Assembly: GCA_013339895.1 (NCBI GenBank)
Contig: JABACO010000012.1
Coordinates: forward strand, 4,392,789 to 4,456,788
Direction of reading: 5' to 3'
Source of the DNA: Ephydatia muelleri
Lineage: Eukaryota > Porifera > Demospongiae > Spongillida > Spongillidae
Length of the DNA stretch: 64,000 bases
The translations under genes and the position numbers were made by a program. How positions within the stretch are numbered: position 1 is the first letter of the stretch; every line of letters starts with the position of its first letter. Under the pieces are notes generated by a model, which saw only the letters and a list, made by a program, of their open reading frames with translations, was not told where the DNA came from and did not search any database. Below are positions 1 to 14,025 of this stretch, in pieces.

Positions 1-3000
1 CGAAGTTGTGCAATGCATTAGAATTGCTTCGCTTATGGTAAGCATAAGTTTGCAATGCAATAGATATAAATTAGCAATGCATTGGAATTAAATGCTTATG
101 ATAAGCATAGCTATGTAATGAGAAATACAATAGCTATTCTATGGAATTAAATAGGATTGCGATGCTTATAATAAGCTTAGATGAGTTATGATAATCATAA
201 TAGCAATTTATTGGATTTTAATTGCTTATGATAAGCATAGTTGTGCAATGCATAGGGATTGCATTGCATATGATAAGTATAGTTGTGCAATGCATTAGGA
301 TTGCTTCGCTTATGATAAGTGTGGTTGTGCAATGCATTAGGATTGCATTGCTTATGATAAGCAGAGTTGTGCAAAGCATTAGGATTGCATTGCTTATGAT
401 AAGCACAGTTGTACAATGAGGATCAAATTAGCAATGCATTGTAATAATATTGCTTATGATAAGCATAGTTGTGTAATGAAATAGAAATTAAATAGCAATG
501 CATTGAAATTATATAGTTTATGATAAGTATAGTCGTGCAATGCATTCGCTTGCATTCCTTATGATAAGCAAATTTGTGCAATGCTATAGGATTGCTTTGC
601 TTATGAAAAGCACAGTTGTGCAATGAGGATCAAATTAGCAATGCATTGTAATAATATTGCTTATGATAAGCATAGTTGTATAATGTAATAGAAACTAAAT
701 AGCAATGCATTGAAATTATATAGTTTATGATAAGTATAGTCGTGCAATGCATTCGCTTGCATTCCTAATGATAAGCAATTTTGTGCAATGCTATAGGATT
801 GCTTTGCTTATGATAAGCATGGTTGTGCAATCCATTAGGATTTCATTGCTTATGATAAGCATAGTTGTGCAGTAATAGTAATAATTTAGTAAATGCATTG
901 GAATTTAATTGCTTATGATAAGCACAAAGTTGTGCAATGCAATTGAAATAAATTAGCAACGCATTGGATTTAATTTGCTTATGATGAGCATATTGATGCA
1001 ATGCATTGGGATGCATTGCTTATAATGATCTTTGTTGTGCAATGCAATAGAGATAAACTAGCAATGCATTGTATTGCTTATGATAGGCATAGTTGTGCAA
1101 TGAGAAATAAATTAGCAATGCATTGGAATGCAAGTGCATATGATAAGCATAGTGTTGCAATGTATCAGGATTGCATTGCTAATGATAAGCATAGTTGTGC
1201 AATGCATTAGGATTGCATTGCTTATGATAAGCATAGTTGTGCAAATAAAATAGCAATGCATTGGAATAAATTGCTTATGTTAAGCATAGTTGTGCAATGC
1301 ATTAGGATTGCATTGCTTATGATAAGCAGTTGATCAATGAAAAAGAAATAAAATAGCAATGCATTGGAATTGAATTGCTTATGAAAAGCATCGTTGTTCA
1401 ATGCAATAGAAATAAATTAGCAATGCATTGGAAATAAATTGCTTATGATAAGCATAGTTGTGCAATGAGAAAAAAAATAGCTATGCATTGGCATTTAAAT
1501 TGCTTATGATAAGCATAGTTGTGCAATGCATTAGAATTGCATTGCTTATGATAAAAAAAGTTGCGCTCTACATGCGGATTGCATTGCTTATGATAAGCAT
1601 AGTTGTATAATGCATAGGGATTGCATTGCTTATGATGAGCATAGTTGTGCAATGAGGATCTAAATAGCAATTCAATGGAATTAAATAGCTTATGATAAGC
1701 ATAGCTGTGTAATGAGATAGAAATTAAACAGCAATGCATTGAAATTATATAGCCTATGATAAGTATAGTTGTGCAATGCATTGGATTGCATTGCTGATGA
1801 TAAGTATAATTGTACAATGCATTACGATTGCTTTGCTTATGATAAGCAGAGTTGTGCAATTCATTAGGATTGCATTTCTTATGATGAGCATAGTTGTGCA
1901 ATGCAATAGAAATGAATTAGCGATGCAATGGAATTAAATGCTTATGACAAGCATAGTTGTACAATGCAATTGAATTAAATTAGCAATACATTGGAATTAA
2001 AATGCTTATGATAAGCATAGTTGTGCTGAATAGGGATTGCATAGAGCATAATTGTGCAATGCATTAGGATTGCATTGCTTATGATAAGCATAGTTGTGCA
2101 ATGCAATAGAAATAAATCAGCAATGCATTGGAATTAATTGCATCTTTTAACCATAGTTGTGCAATGCATTAGGATTGCATTGCTTATGATAAGCATAGTT
2201 GTGCAATGCAATAATAATAAATCAGCAATGCATTGGAATAAATTGCTTTTGTTAAACATAGTTGTGCAATGCATTAGGATTGCATTGCATATGATAAGCA
2301 TAGTTGTGCAATGTAATAGAAATTGCATTGGAATTAAATTGCTTATGATAAACATAGTGGTGCAATGCAATAGAAATAGATTAGCAATGCATTGGAATTA
2401 TTGCTTTTATTAAGCATAGTTGTGCAATGCATTAGGATTGCAATGCTTATGATAAGCATACTTGTGCAATGCATTAGGATTGCATTGCATATGATAAGCA
2501 TAGTTGTGCAATGCAATAGAAATTGCATTGGAATTAATTAAATTGCTTATGATAAACATAACTAGTTGTGCAATGCAATAAAAATAGATTAGCAATGCAT
2601 TGGAATTATTGCTTATATTAAGCATAGTTGTGCAATGCATTAGGATTGCATTGCTTATGATAAGCATACTTGTGCAATGCATTAGGATTGCTTTGCATAT
2701 GATAAGCATAGTTGTGCAATGCAATAGAAATAAATTAACTGCATTGGAATTACATTGCTTATGTTAAGCATAGTTGTGCAATGCATTAGATTGCATTGCT
2801 AATAATACGCATTCTTGTGCAATGCATTAGGATTGCATTGCTTATGATAAGCATAGTTCTATGCAATAGAAATCAATCTACAATGCATTGGAATTAAATT
2901 GCTTATGATAAGCTTCGTTGTTGAATGCAATAGAAATAATATTACAATGCATTGGAATCAAAATGCTCATGATCAGCATATTTGTGGGATGGGAAATAGA

Positions 3001-6000
3001 TTAGCTCTGCATTGGGAATTAAACTGCTTACGATAAACATAGTTGTGCAATGCTTCAGGATTGCATTGCTTATGATAAGCATAGTTGTGCAATGCATTAG
3101 GATTGCATTGCTTATGATAAGCATACTTGTGCAATGCATTAGGATTGCATTGCTTATGATAAGCATAGTTGTGCAATGCATTGGGATTGCATTGCTTATG
3201 TTAAGCATAGTTGTGCAATGCATTAGGATTGCATTGCTTATGATAAGCATAGTTGTGCAATGGAATAGAAATAAATTAGCAAAGCATTGGAATAAAACTG
3301 CTTATTAATAATAAGCATAATTGTGCAATGCATTAGATTTTCATTGCTTATGATAAGAATAGTTGCGCCATCCATGCGGTTTGCAATGCTTATGATAAGC
3401 AAAATTGTGCAATGCATAGGGATTGCATTGCTTATGATGAGCATATTTGTGCAATGCAATAGAATTGCTTCGCTTATGATAAGCATAGGTTTGCAATGCA
3501 ATGGATATAAATTAGCAATGCATTGGAATTAAATGCTTATGTAAGGCATAGCTATGTAATGAAAAATGCAATAGCTATTCTATGGAATTAAATAGGATTG
3601 CATTGCTTATGATAAGCATAGATGTGCAATGAGAATCATAATAGCAATTCATTGGAATTTAATTACTTATGATAAGCATAGTTGTGCAATGCATAGGGAT
3701 TGCATTGCATATGATAAGCATAGTTGTGCAATGCATTAGGATTGCTTCGCTTATGATAAGCGTGGTTGTGCAATGCATTAGGATTGCATTGCTTATGATA
3801 AGCAGAGTTGTGCAAAGCATTAGGATTGCATTGCTTATGATAAGCACAGTTGTGCAATGAGGATCAAATCAGCAATGCATTGTAATAATATTGCTTATGA
3901 TAAGCATAGTTGTGTAATGAAATAGAAACTAAATAGCAATGCATTGAAATTATATAGTTTATGATAAGTATAGTCGTGCAATGCATTCGCTTGCATTCCT
4001 TATGATAAGCAAATTTGTGCAATGCTATAGGATTGCTTTGCTTATGTTGTGCTATGCATTAGGATTGCATTCCTTATGATAATCATAGTTGTTCAATGCA
4101 ATAGAAATGAATTAGCAGTATATTGGAATTAACTTCCTTATGATAAGTATCGTTGTTCAATGCAATAGAATACAGTTGTGCAATGCAATGGAAATAAATT
4201 AGCAATGCATTGGAATTAAATTGCTTATGATAAGCATAGTTGTGCAATGCAATAGAAATATATTAGCAATGCATTGGAATTAAATTTCTTATGTTAAGCA
4301 TCGTTGTGCAATGCATTAAATTGCATTGCTAATGATAGACATAGATGTCCAATGCATTGGGATATGATAAGAATACTTGTGCAATGCGTTAGGATAACAT
4401 TGCTTATGATGAGCATAGTTCTGCAATGCAATAAAAATAAACTAGCAATGCATTGGAATTAATTTGCTTATGTTAAGCATAGTTGTGCAATGCATTTGGA
4501 TTGCATTGCGTATGATAAGCATAGTTGTGCAATGAGGAATGAAATAGGAATTAAATTGCTAATGATAAGCATAGTTGTGCCAATAATTAGCAATGCATTG
4601 CTTATGATAAGCATAGTTGTGCAATGAGGAATAAAGTAGCAATGCATTGGAATTAAATTGCTTATAATAAGCATAGTTGTGCAATGAGGAATATAATAGG
4701 AATCAAATTGCTAATGATAAGCATAGTTGTGCCAAGAATTAGCATTGCATTGCTTATGATAAGCATACTTGTGCAATGAGGAATAAATTAGCAATGCATT
4801 GGAATTAAATTGCTTATAATAAGCATAGTTGTCCAATGTATTGGGATTGCATTGCTTATGATAAGCACAGTTGTGCATTGCAATGGAAATAAATTAGCAA
4901 TGCATTGGAATTAAATTGCTTATGATAAGCATAGTTGTGCAATGCAATAGAAATAATTTAGCAATGCATTGAAATTAAATTGCTTATGTTAAGCATAGTT
5001 GTGCAATGCATTAGATTGCATTGCTAATGATTCGCATACTTGTGCAATGCATTAGGATTGCATTGCTTATGATAAGCATACTTGTCCATTGCAATAGGAT
5101 TGCATTGCTTATGATTAGCATAGTTGATCAATGGAATAGAAATAAATCAGCAATGCATTGGAATTAAATTGCTTATGATAAGCATCGTTGTGCAATGAGG
5201 ATCAAATTAGCAATGCATTGAAATCAAATTGCTCATGAAAAGCATGGTTGTGCAACGCATTAGGATTGCATTGCTTATGATAAACATGCTTGTGCAATGC
5301 ATTAGGATTGCTTCGCTTATGATAAGCATGGATGTGCAATCCATTAGGATTTCATTGCTTATGATAAGGATAGTTGTGCAATGAGGAATAAATTAGCAAT
5401 GCATTGGATTTAAATTGCTTATAATAAGCATAATTGTCCAATGTATTGGGATTGCATTGCTTATGATAAGCACAGTTGTGCAATGCAATGGAAATAAATT
5501 AGCAATGCATTGGAATTAAATTGCTTATGATAACCATAGTTGTGCAATGCAATGGAAATTAATTAGCAATGCATTGGAATTAAATTGCTTATGATAAACA
5601 TAGTTGTGCAATGCAATAGAAATATATTAGCAATGCATTGGAATTAAATTGCTTCTGTTAAGCATAGTTGAGCAATGCATAAGGATTGCATTCCTTATGA
5701 TAAGCATATTTGTGCAATGCAATATGGATTGCATTGCTTATGATAAGCATAGTTGTGCAATGAGGATCAAATTAGCAATGCATTGAAATTAAGTTGCTCA
5801 TGACTTATATGCATGGTTGTGCAACGCATTAGGATTGCATTGCTTATGATAAGCATGCTTGTGCATTGCATTAGGATTGCTTCGCTTATGATAAGCATGG
5901 TTGTGCAATCCATTAGGATTTCATTGCTTATGAAAAGCATAGTTGTGCAGTAATAGTAATAATTTAGTAAATGCATTGGAATTAAATTGCTGATGATAAG

Positions 6001-6794
6001 CAAAGTTGTGCAATGCAATTGAAATAAATTAGCAACGCATTGGATTTAAATTGCTTATGATGAGCATATTGATGCAATGCATTGGGATGCATTGCTAATG
6101 ATGATCTTTGTTGTGCAATGCAATAGAGATAAACTAGCAGTACATTAGAATTAAATTGTTTATGAAAAGCATTATTGTGCAATGAGAAGTTAGCTATGCT
6201 TTGAAATTAAATTGCTCATGATAAGCATAGTTGTGCCATGCATTAGGATTGTATTGCTTATGATAGGCATAGTTGTGCAATGAGGAATAAAATAGCAATG
6301 CATTGGAATTAAATTGCTTATGTTAAGCATAGTTGTGCAATGAATTAGGATTGCATTGCTAATGATAAGCATAGTTGTGAAATGCATTAGGATTGCATTG
6401 CTTATGATAATCATAGTTGTTCAATGCAATTGTTATAATATGGCAATAAATTGGAATTAAATAGCTTATGATAAGAATAGTTGTGCAATGCATTGGGATT
6501 CCATTGCTTATGATAAGCATACTTGTGCATTGCATTAGGATTGCATTGCTGATGATAAGCATAGTAGTGCAATGAGAAATAAAATTAGCTATGCATTGGA
6601 AATAAACTACTTCTGATAGGCATAGTTGTGCATTGCAGCATTGCTTATAATGAGCATAGTTTTGCAATGCATTGGGATTGCATTGCTAATGAGAATCATA
6701 GTTGTGCAATGCAATAGAAAAAAAAGCGATGCATTGGAATTAAATTGCTTATTGATAAGCATAGTTGTGCAATGCAATAGAATTAAATTAGCTA

Positions 6795-7590
6795 TTTAAT
6801 AAGCAATTAAATTCCAATGTATTACTAATTTATTTCTATTGCATTGCACAACATGCTTATCATAAGCAATGCAATCCTAATGCATTGCACAAGTATGCTT
6901 ATCATCAGCAATGCAATCCCAATGCATTGCACAACTATGCTTATCATAAGCAATGCAATCTTAATGCATTTCACAACTATGCTTATCGTAAGCAATTTAA
7001 TTCCCAATGCATAACTAATCTATTTCCCATCGCACAAATATGCTGATCATGAGCATATTGATTCCAATGCATTGCTATTTTATTTCTATTGCATTGCACA
7101 ACTATGCTTATCATAAGCAATGCAATCCTAATGCATTGAACAAGTATGCTTCTCATAACCAATGCAATCCCAATGCATTGCACAACTATGCTTATTATAA
7201 GCAATGTAATCATAATGCATTGCACAAGTACGCTTATCATAAATTGCTTTAAATCCAATGCATTGCTAATTTAATTCAATTGCATTGCAACTATGCTTAT
7301 CATAAGTAATTTCCAATGCATTGCTATTTTATTTCTATTGCTTAGCACAACTATGCTTATCATAAGCAATGCAATCCTAATGCATTGCACAACCATGCTT
7401 ATCATAAGCGAAGCAATCCTAATGCATTGCACATCTATGCTCATCATAAGCAATGCAATCCCAAAGCATTGCACAAGTATTCTTATTATAAGCAATGCCA
7501 TCCGAATGCATTGCGAAACTATTATTATCATAAGCAATGCAATCCTTATGCATTGCACAACTATTCTTAACATATGCAATATAATTCCAT
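6795..7590 (-). repeat. Inverted block of the satellite
   Basis: Within this stretch the monomers read as the reverse complement (GCTTATCATAAGCAATGC, TAATGCATTGCACAACTA) although both flanks are in the forward orientation. The block carries a rare monomer string containing GCTGATCATGAGCATA and CTATTTCCCATCGCAC that is the reverse complement of sequence at about 2,935-3,045, and also matches about 11,095-11,205. It is therefore an inverted copy of a particular array segment rather than random reverse monomers. The breakpoints are placed to within about 20 bp. Confidence 0.9.
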
Positions 7591-9180
7591 AATAAGCATA
7601 GTTGTGCAATAATTACGGATTGCATTGCTTATTATGAGCATAATTGTGCAATGCATTCGGATTGCATTGCTTATTTAGTTGTGCAATGCAATGGGATTGC
7701 ATTGCTTATTTAGTTGTGCAATGCAATGGGATTGCATTGCTTATGATAAAGTAATTTATAGTTGTACCATTAATGCATGGGGATTGCATTAGCATAGTTA
7801 TGATAAACTGATTGATACAATGTTTTGGAATAAAATTGCTCATGATAAGCATAGTTGTGCAATGCATTGGGATTGCATTCCTTATGATAAGCTTGGTTGT
7901 GCAATGCATTGGATTTAAATTGCTTATGATTATCATAGTTGTGCAATGCAATGGGATTGCATTGCTTATGATAAATTTATTGATACTATGGTTCGGAATT
8001 AAATTGCTAATGATAAGCTTAGTTGTGCAATGCATTGGGAATGCATTGTTTATGATAAGCTTAGATGTGGAATGCGATGGAATATAACAAGAAATGCATT
8101 GGAATTCAATTGCTTATGATAAGCATAGTTGTGCAATGAATAGGGATTGCATTGCTTATGAAAAGCATAATTGTGCAATGCATTAGGATTGCTTCACTTA
8201 TGATAAGCATAGTTGTGCGATGGAATACATATAAATTAGCAATGGATTGGAATTAAATTGCTTATGATAAGCATAGTTGTTCAATGAGGATCAAATTGGT
8301 AACTCATTGGAATAAAATTGCTTATGATAAGCATAGTTGTGTCATGAAATAGAAATTAAATAGCATTGCATTGATAAGTATAGTTGTGCAATGCATTCGA
8401 TTGCATTGCTAATGATAAGCATAATTGTGCAATGCTTTAGGATTGCTTTGCTTATGATAAACATAGTTGTGCAATGCATTAGGATTGCATTGCTTATGAT
8501 AATCAAAAGTTGTTCAATGCAATAGAAATAAATTAGCAATGCATTGGAATTAACTTCCTTATGATAAGCATCGTTGTTCAATACAATAGAAATACAATAG
8601 CAATGCATTGGAAGTAAATTGCTTATGATAAGCATAGTTGTGCGAGGAGAAACATAATAATGCATTGGGAATTAAATTTCTTATGGCAAGCATTGTTGTG
8701 CAATGCATTAGGATTGTATTGCTTATGATAAGGATAGTTGTTCAATTCATTCGGATTGTATTGATAAGGATAAGGATAATGATAGTTGAGGGATTGCATT
8801 TCTTATGATGAGCATACATGTGCAATGCATTAGGATTGCTTCGCTTATGATGAGCATGGTTGTGCAATGCATTGGGATTGCATTGCTTGTGATAAGCATC
8901 GTTGTTCAATACAATAGAAATAAATTAGCAATGCATTGGAATTAAATTGCTTATGATTAACATAGTAGTGCAATGAATAAGGATTGCATTGTTTATGATA
9001 GGCATAGTTGTCCAATTCATTGGGATAGCTATGCTTATGATAAACATACTTGTGCAATGAGAAATGTTTGTTATGCATTGAGATGAAACTGCTCATGATA
9101 AGCATAGTTGTGCAATGCATTAGGATTGCATTGCTTATAGTTGTGCAATGAGGAATAAATTAGCAATGCATTGGAATTAA

Positions 9181-9330
9181 ATTGCTTTTGATAAGCATAG
9201 TTGTGCCATGCATTAGCATTGCATTGCTTATGATAAGCATAGTTGTGCCATGCATTAGCATTGCATTGCTTATGATAAGCATAGTTGTGCCATGCATTAG
9301 CATTGCATTGCTTATGATAAGCATAGTTGT
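9181..9330 (+). repeat. Locally homogenised 42-bp triplet
   Basis: Three consecutive 42-bp monomers carrying the private variant GTGCCATGCATTAGCATTGC are identical over their full length. Elsewhere in the array neighbouring monomers differ by several bases, so this looks like a recent local expansion. Confidence 0.9.
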
Positions 9331-12300
9331 GCAATGCAATAGAAATAAATTAGCAATGCATTAAAATTAAATTGCTTATGTTAAGCATAGTTGTGCAATG
9401 AATTAGAATTGCATATCTTATGATAAGCATATTTTGTGAAATGCATTAGGATTGCATTGCTTATGATGATCATAGTTGTTCAATGCAATAATAATGAAAT
9501 AGCATTGCATTTGAATTAAATTGCTTATAATAAGCATCGTTGTTCAATGCATTAGAAGAAAAATCGCAATGCATTGGAATACAAATGCTCATAAGCATAG
9601 TTGTGCAATGAGAAATAAAATAGCTATGCATTGGCAATTAAAGTGCTTATGATAAGCATAGTTGTGCAATGCATTAGAATTGCATTGCTTATAATAAGAA
9701 TAGTTGCGCCATACATGCGGATTGCATTGCTTATAATAAGCATAGTTGTGCAATGCAAAGGGATTGCATTGATTATGATGAGCATAATTGTGCAATGCAT
9801 TAGGATTGCTTCGCTGATGATAAGCATGGTTGTGCAATGCATTAGAATTGCATTGCTTATGATAATCATCCATTGTAATAAAATTGCTCATAATAAGCAT
9901 CGTTGTTCAATGCAATAGAAATAAAATACCATTGCATTGGATTTAAATTGCTCATGATAAGCATAGTTGTGCAATGAGAAATAAAATAGCTATGCATTGG
10001 CAATTACATTACTTATGATAAGCATAGTAGTGCAATGATTTAGAATTGCATTGCTTATGATAAGAATAGTTGCGCCATACATGCGGATTGCATTGCTTAT
10101 GATAAGCATAGTTGTGCAATGCATAGGGATTGCATTGCTTATGATGAGCATAATTGTGCAATGCATTAGGATTGCATTGCTTATGATAAGCATAGTTGTG
10201 CAATGCAATAGATTTAAATAAGCAATGCATTGGAATAAATTGCTTTGTTAACCATAGTTGTGCAATGCATTAGGATTGCATTGCTTATGATAAGCATAGT
10301 TGTGCAATGCAATAGAAAGAAATCAGCAATGCATTGTAATAAATTGCTTGTGTTAACCATAGTTGTGCAATGCATTTGATTGCATTGCTTATGATAAGCA
10401 TAGTGGTGCAATGCAATAGAATTTGCATTGGAATTTAATTGCTTATGATAAGCATAGTTGTGCAATGCAATAGAAATAAATCAGCAATGCATTGGAATAA
10501 ATTGCTGTTGTTAACCATAGTTGTGCAATGCATTAGGATTGCATTGCTTATGATAAGCATAGTTGTGCAATGCAATAGAAATAAATCAGCAATGCATTGT
10601 AATATATTGCTTGTGTTAACCATAGTTGTGCAATGCATTTGATTGCATTGCTTATGATAAGCATAGTAGTGCAATGCAATAGAAATTGCATTGGAATTAA
10701 ATTGCTTATGATAAGCATAGTTGTGCAATGCAATAGAAATAGATTAGCAATGCATTGGAATTATTGCTTATATTAAGCATGGTTGTGCAATGCATTAGGA
10801 TTGCATTGCTTATGATAAGCATACTTGTGCAATGCATTAGGATTGCATTGCATATGATAAGCATTGTTGTGCAATGCAATAGAAATAAATTAGCAATGCA
10901 TTGGAATTACATTGCTTATGTTAAGCATAGTTGTGCAATGCATTAGATTGCATTGCTTATGATAAGCATACTTGTGCAATGCATTAGGATTGCAATGCTT
11001 ATGATAAGCATAGTTCTAGTATGCAATAGAAATCAATCAACAATGCATTGGAATTAAATTACTTATGATAAGCTTCGTTGTTGAATGCAATAGAAATAAA
11101 ATAGCAATGCATTGGAATCAAAATGCTCATGATCAGCATATTTGTGCGATGGGAAATAGATTAGCTATGCATTGGGAATTAAATTGCTTACGATAAGCAT
11201 AGTTGTGCAATGCATTAGGATTGCATTGCTTATGATAAGCATAGTTGTGCAATGCATTTCCTTTCATTGCTTATGATAAGCATACTTGTGCAATGCATTA
11301 GGATTGCATTGCTTATGATAAGCATAGATGTGCAATGAAGATCATAATAGCAATTCATTGGAATTTAATTGCTTATGATAAGCATAGTTGTGCAATGCAT
11401 AGGGATTGCATTGCATATGATAAGCATAGTGTGTAATGCATTAGGATTGCTTCGCTTATGATAAGCGTGGTTGTGCAATGCATTAGGATTGCATTGCTTA
11501 TGATAAGCATAGTTGTGCAATGCATTAGGATTGCATTGCTTATGATAAGCACAGTTGTGCAATGAGGATCAAATTAGCAATGCATTGTAATAATATTGCT
11601 TATGATAAGCATAGTTGTGTAATGAAATAGAAATTAAATAGCAATGCATTGAAATTATATAGTTTATGATAAGTACAGTCGTGCAATGCATTTGATTGCA
11701 TTCCTTATGATAAGCATAATTGTGCAATGCTTTAGGATTGCTTTGCTTATGATAAGCATAGTTGTGCTATGCATTAGGATTGCATTCCTTTTGATAATCA
11801 TAGTTGTTCAATGCAATAGAAATAAATTAGCAATGCATTGGAATTAACTTCCTTGTGATAAGCATCGTTGTTCAATGCAATAGAAATAAATCAGCAATGC
11901 ATTGGAATAGATTGCTTTTGTTAACCATAGTTGTGCAATGCATTAGGATTGCATTGCTTATGATAAGCATATTTGTGCAATGCATTAGGATTGCATTGCT
12001 TATGATATAAGCATAGTTGTTCAATGCAATTGAAAGAAAATGGAATCGAATTGCTTATGATAAGCATCGTTGTTCAATGCAATAGAAATAAATTAGCAAT
12101 GCATTGGAATTAAATTGCTTATGATCAGCATAGTAGTGCAATGAATTAGGATTGCATTGCTTATGATAGGCATAGTTGTCCAATGCATTGGGATAGCTTT
12201 GCTTATGATAAGCATACTTGTGCAATGCATTAGGATAGCATTGCTTATAATGAGCATAGTTGTGCAATGCAATAGAAAAACTAGCAATGCATTGGAATTA

Positions 12301-13129
12301 ATTTGCTTTTGTTAAGCATAGTTGTGCAATGGATTTGGACTGCATTTCTTATGATAAGCATAGTTGTGCAATGAGGAATAAATTAGCAATGCATTGGAAT
12401 TATATTGCTTATACTAAGCATAGTTGTCCAATGCATTGGGATTGCATTGCTTATGATAAGCACAGTTGTGCAATGCAATGGAAATAAATTAGCAATGTAT
12501 TGGAATTAATTTGCTAATGATAAGCATAGTTGTGCAATGCAATAGAAATAAATTAGCAATGCATTGGAATTATATTGCTTATGTTAAGCAATGCATAAGG
12601 ATTGCATTCCTTATGATAAGCATAGTTGTGCAATGAGGATCAAATTAGCAATGCATTGGAATTAAATTGCTCATTATAAGAATAGTTGCGCAATGCTTTC
12701 GGATTGCATTGCTTATGAAGAGCATAGTTGTTCAATATATCAGGATTGCATTGCTTATGATAAGCATAGTTGTGCATTGCGGATCAAAAGAGCAATGCAT
12801 TGAAATTAAATTGCTCATGATAAGTATAATTGTGCGATGAGAAATAAAATTGCTATGCATTGGCAATTAAAATGCTTATAATAAGCATAGTTGTGCAATG
12901 CATTAGGATTGCATTACTTATGATAAGAATAGTTGAGCAATACAATCGGAGTGCATTGCTTATGATAAGCATAGTTGTGCCATGCATAGGGATTGCATTG
13001 CTTATGATGAGCATAATTGTGCAATGCATTAGGATTGCTTGTCTTATGATGAGCATGGTTGTACAATGATTTGGGATTGCATTGCGCTTATGATAAGCAT
13101 AGTTGTGCAATGCATTAGGATTACATTGA

Positions 13130-13562
13130 TATATCATAATGCATTGCACAAGTTCTCTTATCATGAGCAAAGCTATCCCAATGCATTGGACAACTATGCC
13201 TATCATAAGCAATGCAATCCTAATTCATTGCACAACTATGCTGATCATAAGCAATTTAATTCCAATGCATTGCTAATTTATTTCTATTGCATTGAACAAC
13301 GATGCTTATCATAAGCTATTTATTTCCAATGCATAGCTAATTTCTTTCAATTGCAATGAACAGCTATGCTTATCATAAGCAATGCAATCCTAATGCATTG
13401 CACAAGTATGCTTATCATAAGCAATGCAATCCTAATGCATTGCACAAGTATGCTTAACATGAGCAATGCAATCCTAATGCATTGCACAACTATGCTTAAC
13501 AAAATCAATTTATTCCAATGCATTGCTGATTGATTTCTATTGAATTGCACAACTATGCTTAG
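13130..13562 (-). repeat. Second inverted block of the satellite
   Basis: Forward monomers stop at about 13,125 (ATTACATTGATATATCATAATG) and reverse-complement monomers (TGCATTGCACAAGTTC, GCAATGCAATCCTAATGC) run to about 13,560, where GCTTAGCATTGCTTATGATT marks the return to forward orientation. Both 42-bp and long monomer types are present in reverse. Confidence 0.88.
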
Positions 13563-13744
13563 CATTGCTTATGATTAGCATAGTTGTGCAATGCAATAGA
13601 AATAAATTAACAATGCATTGGAATTAAATTGCTTATCTTAAGCATAGTTGTGCAATGCATTTGGATTGCATTGTTTATGATCAGCATAGTTGTGCAATGA
13701 GGAATAAATTAGGAATTAAATTGCTAATGATAAGCATAGTTGTG

Positions 13745-14025
13745 CCAAGAATTAGCATTGCATTGCTTATGATAAGCATAGTTGTGCAATGAGGAATACA
13801 TTAGCAATGCATTGGAATTAAATTGCTTATGATAAGCATAGTTGTGCCATGCATTAGCATTGCATTGCATATGATAAGCATAGTTGTGCAATGAGGAATA
13901 CATTAGCAATGCATTGGAATTAAATTGCTTATGATAAGCATAGTTGTGCCATGCATTAGCATTGCATTGCATATGATAAGCATAGTTGTGCAATGAGGAA
14001 TACATTAGCAATGCATTGGATTTAA
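13745..14025 (+). repeat. About 102-bp higher-order unit, 2.5 copies
   Basis: A long monomer (GAGGAATACATTAGCAATGC) followed by a 42-bp monomer with the private GTGCCATGCATTAGCATTGC variant is repeated in tandem at 102-bp spacing. The two full copies are essentially identical, and a third diverges after its first half. This is a small higher-order repeat inside a mixed array. Confidence 0.85.
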
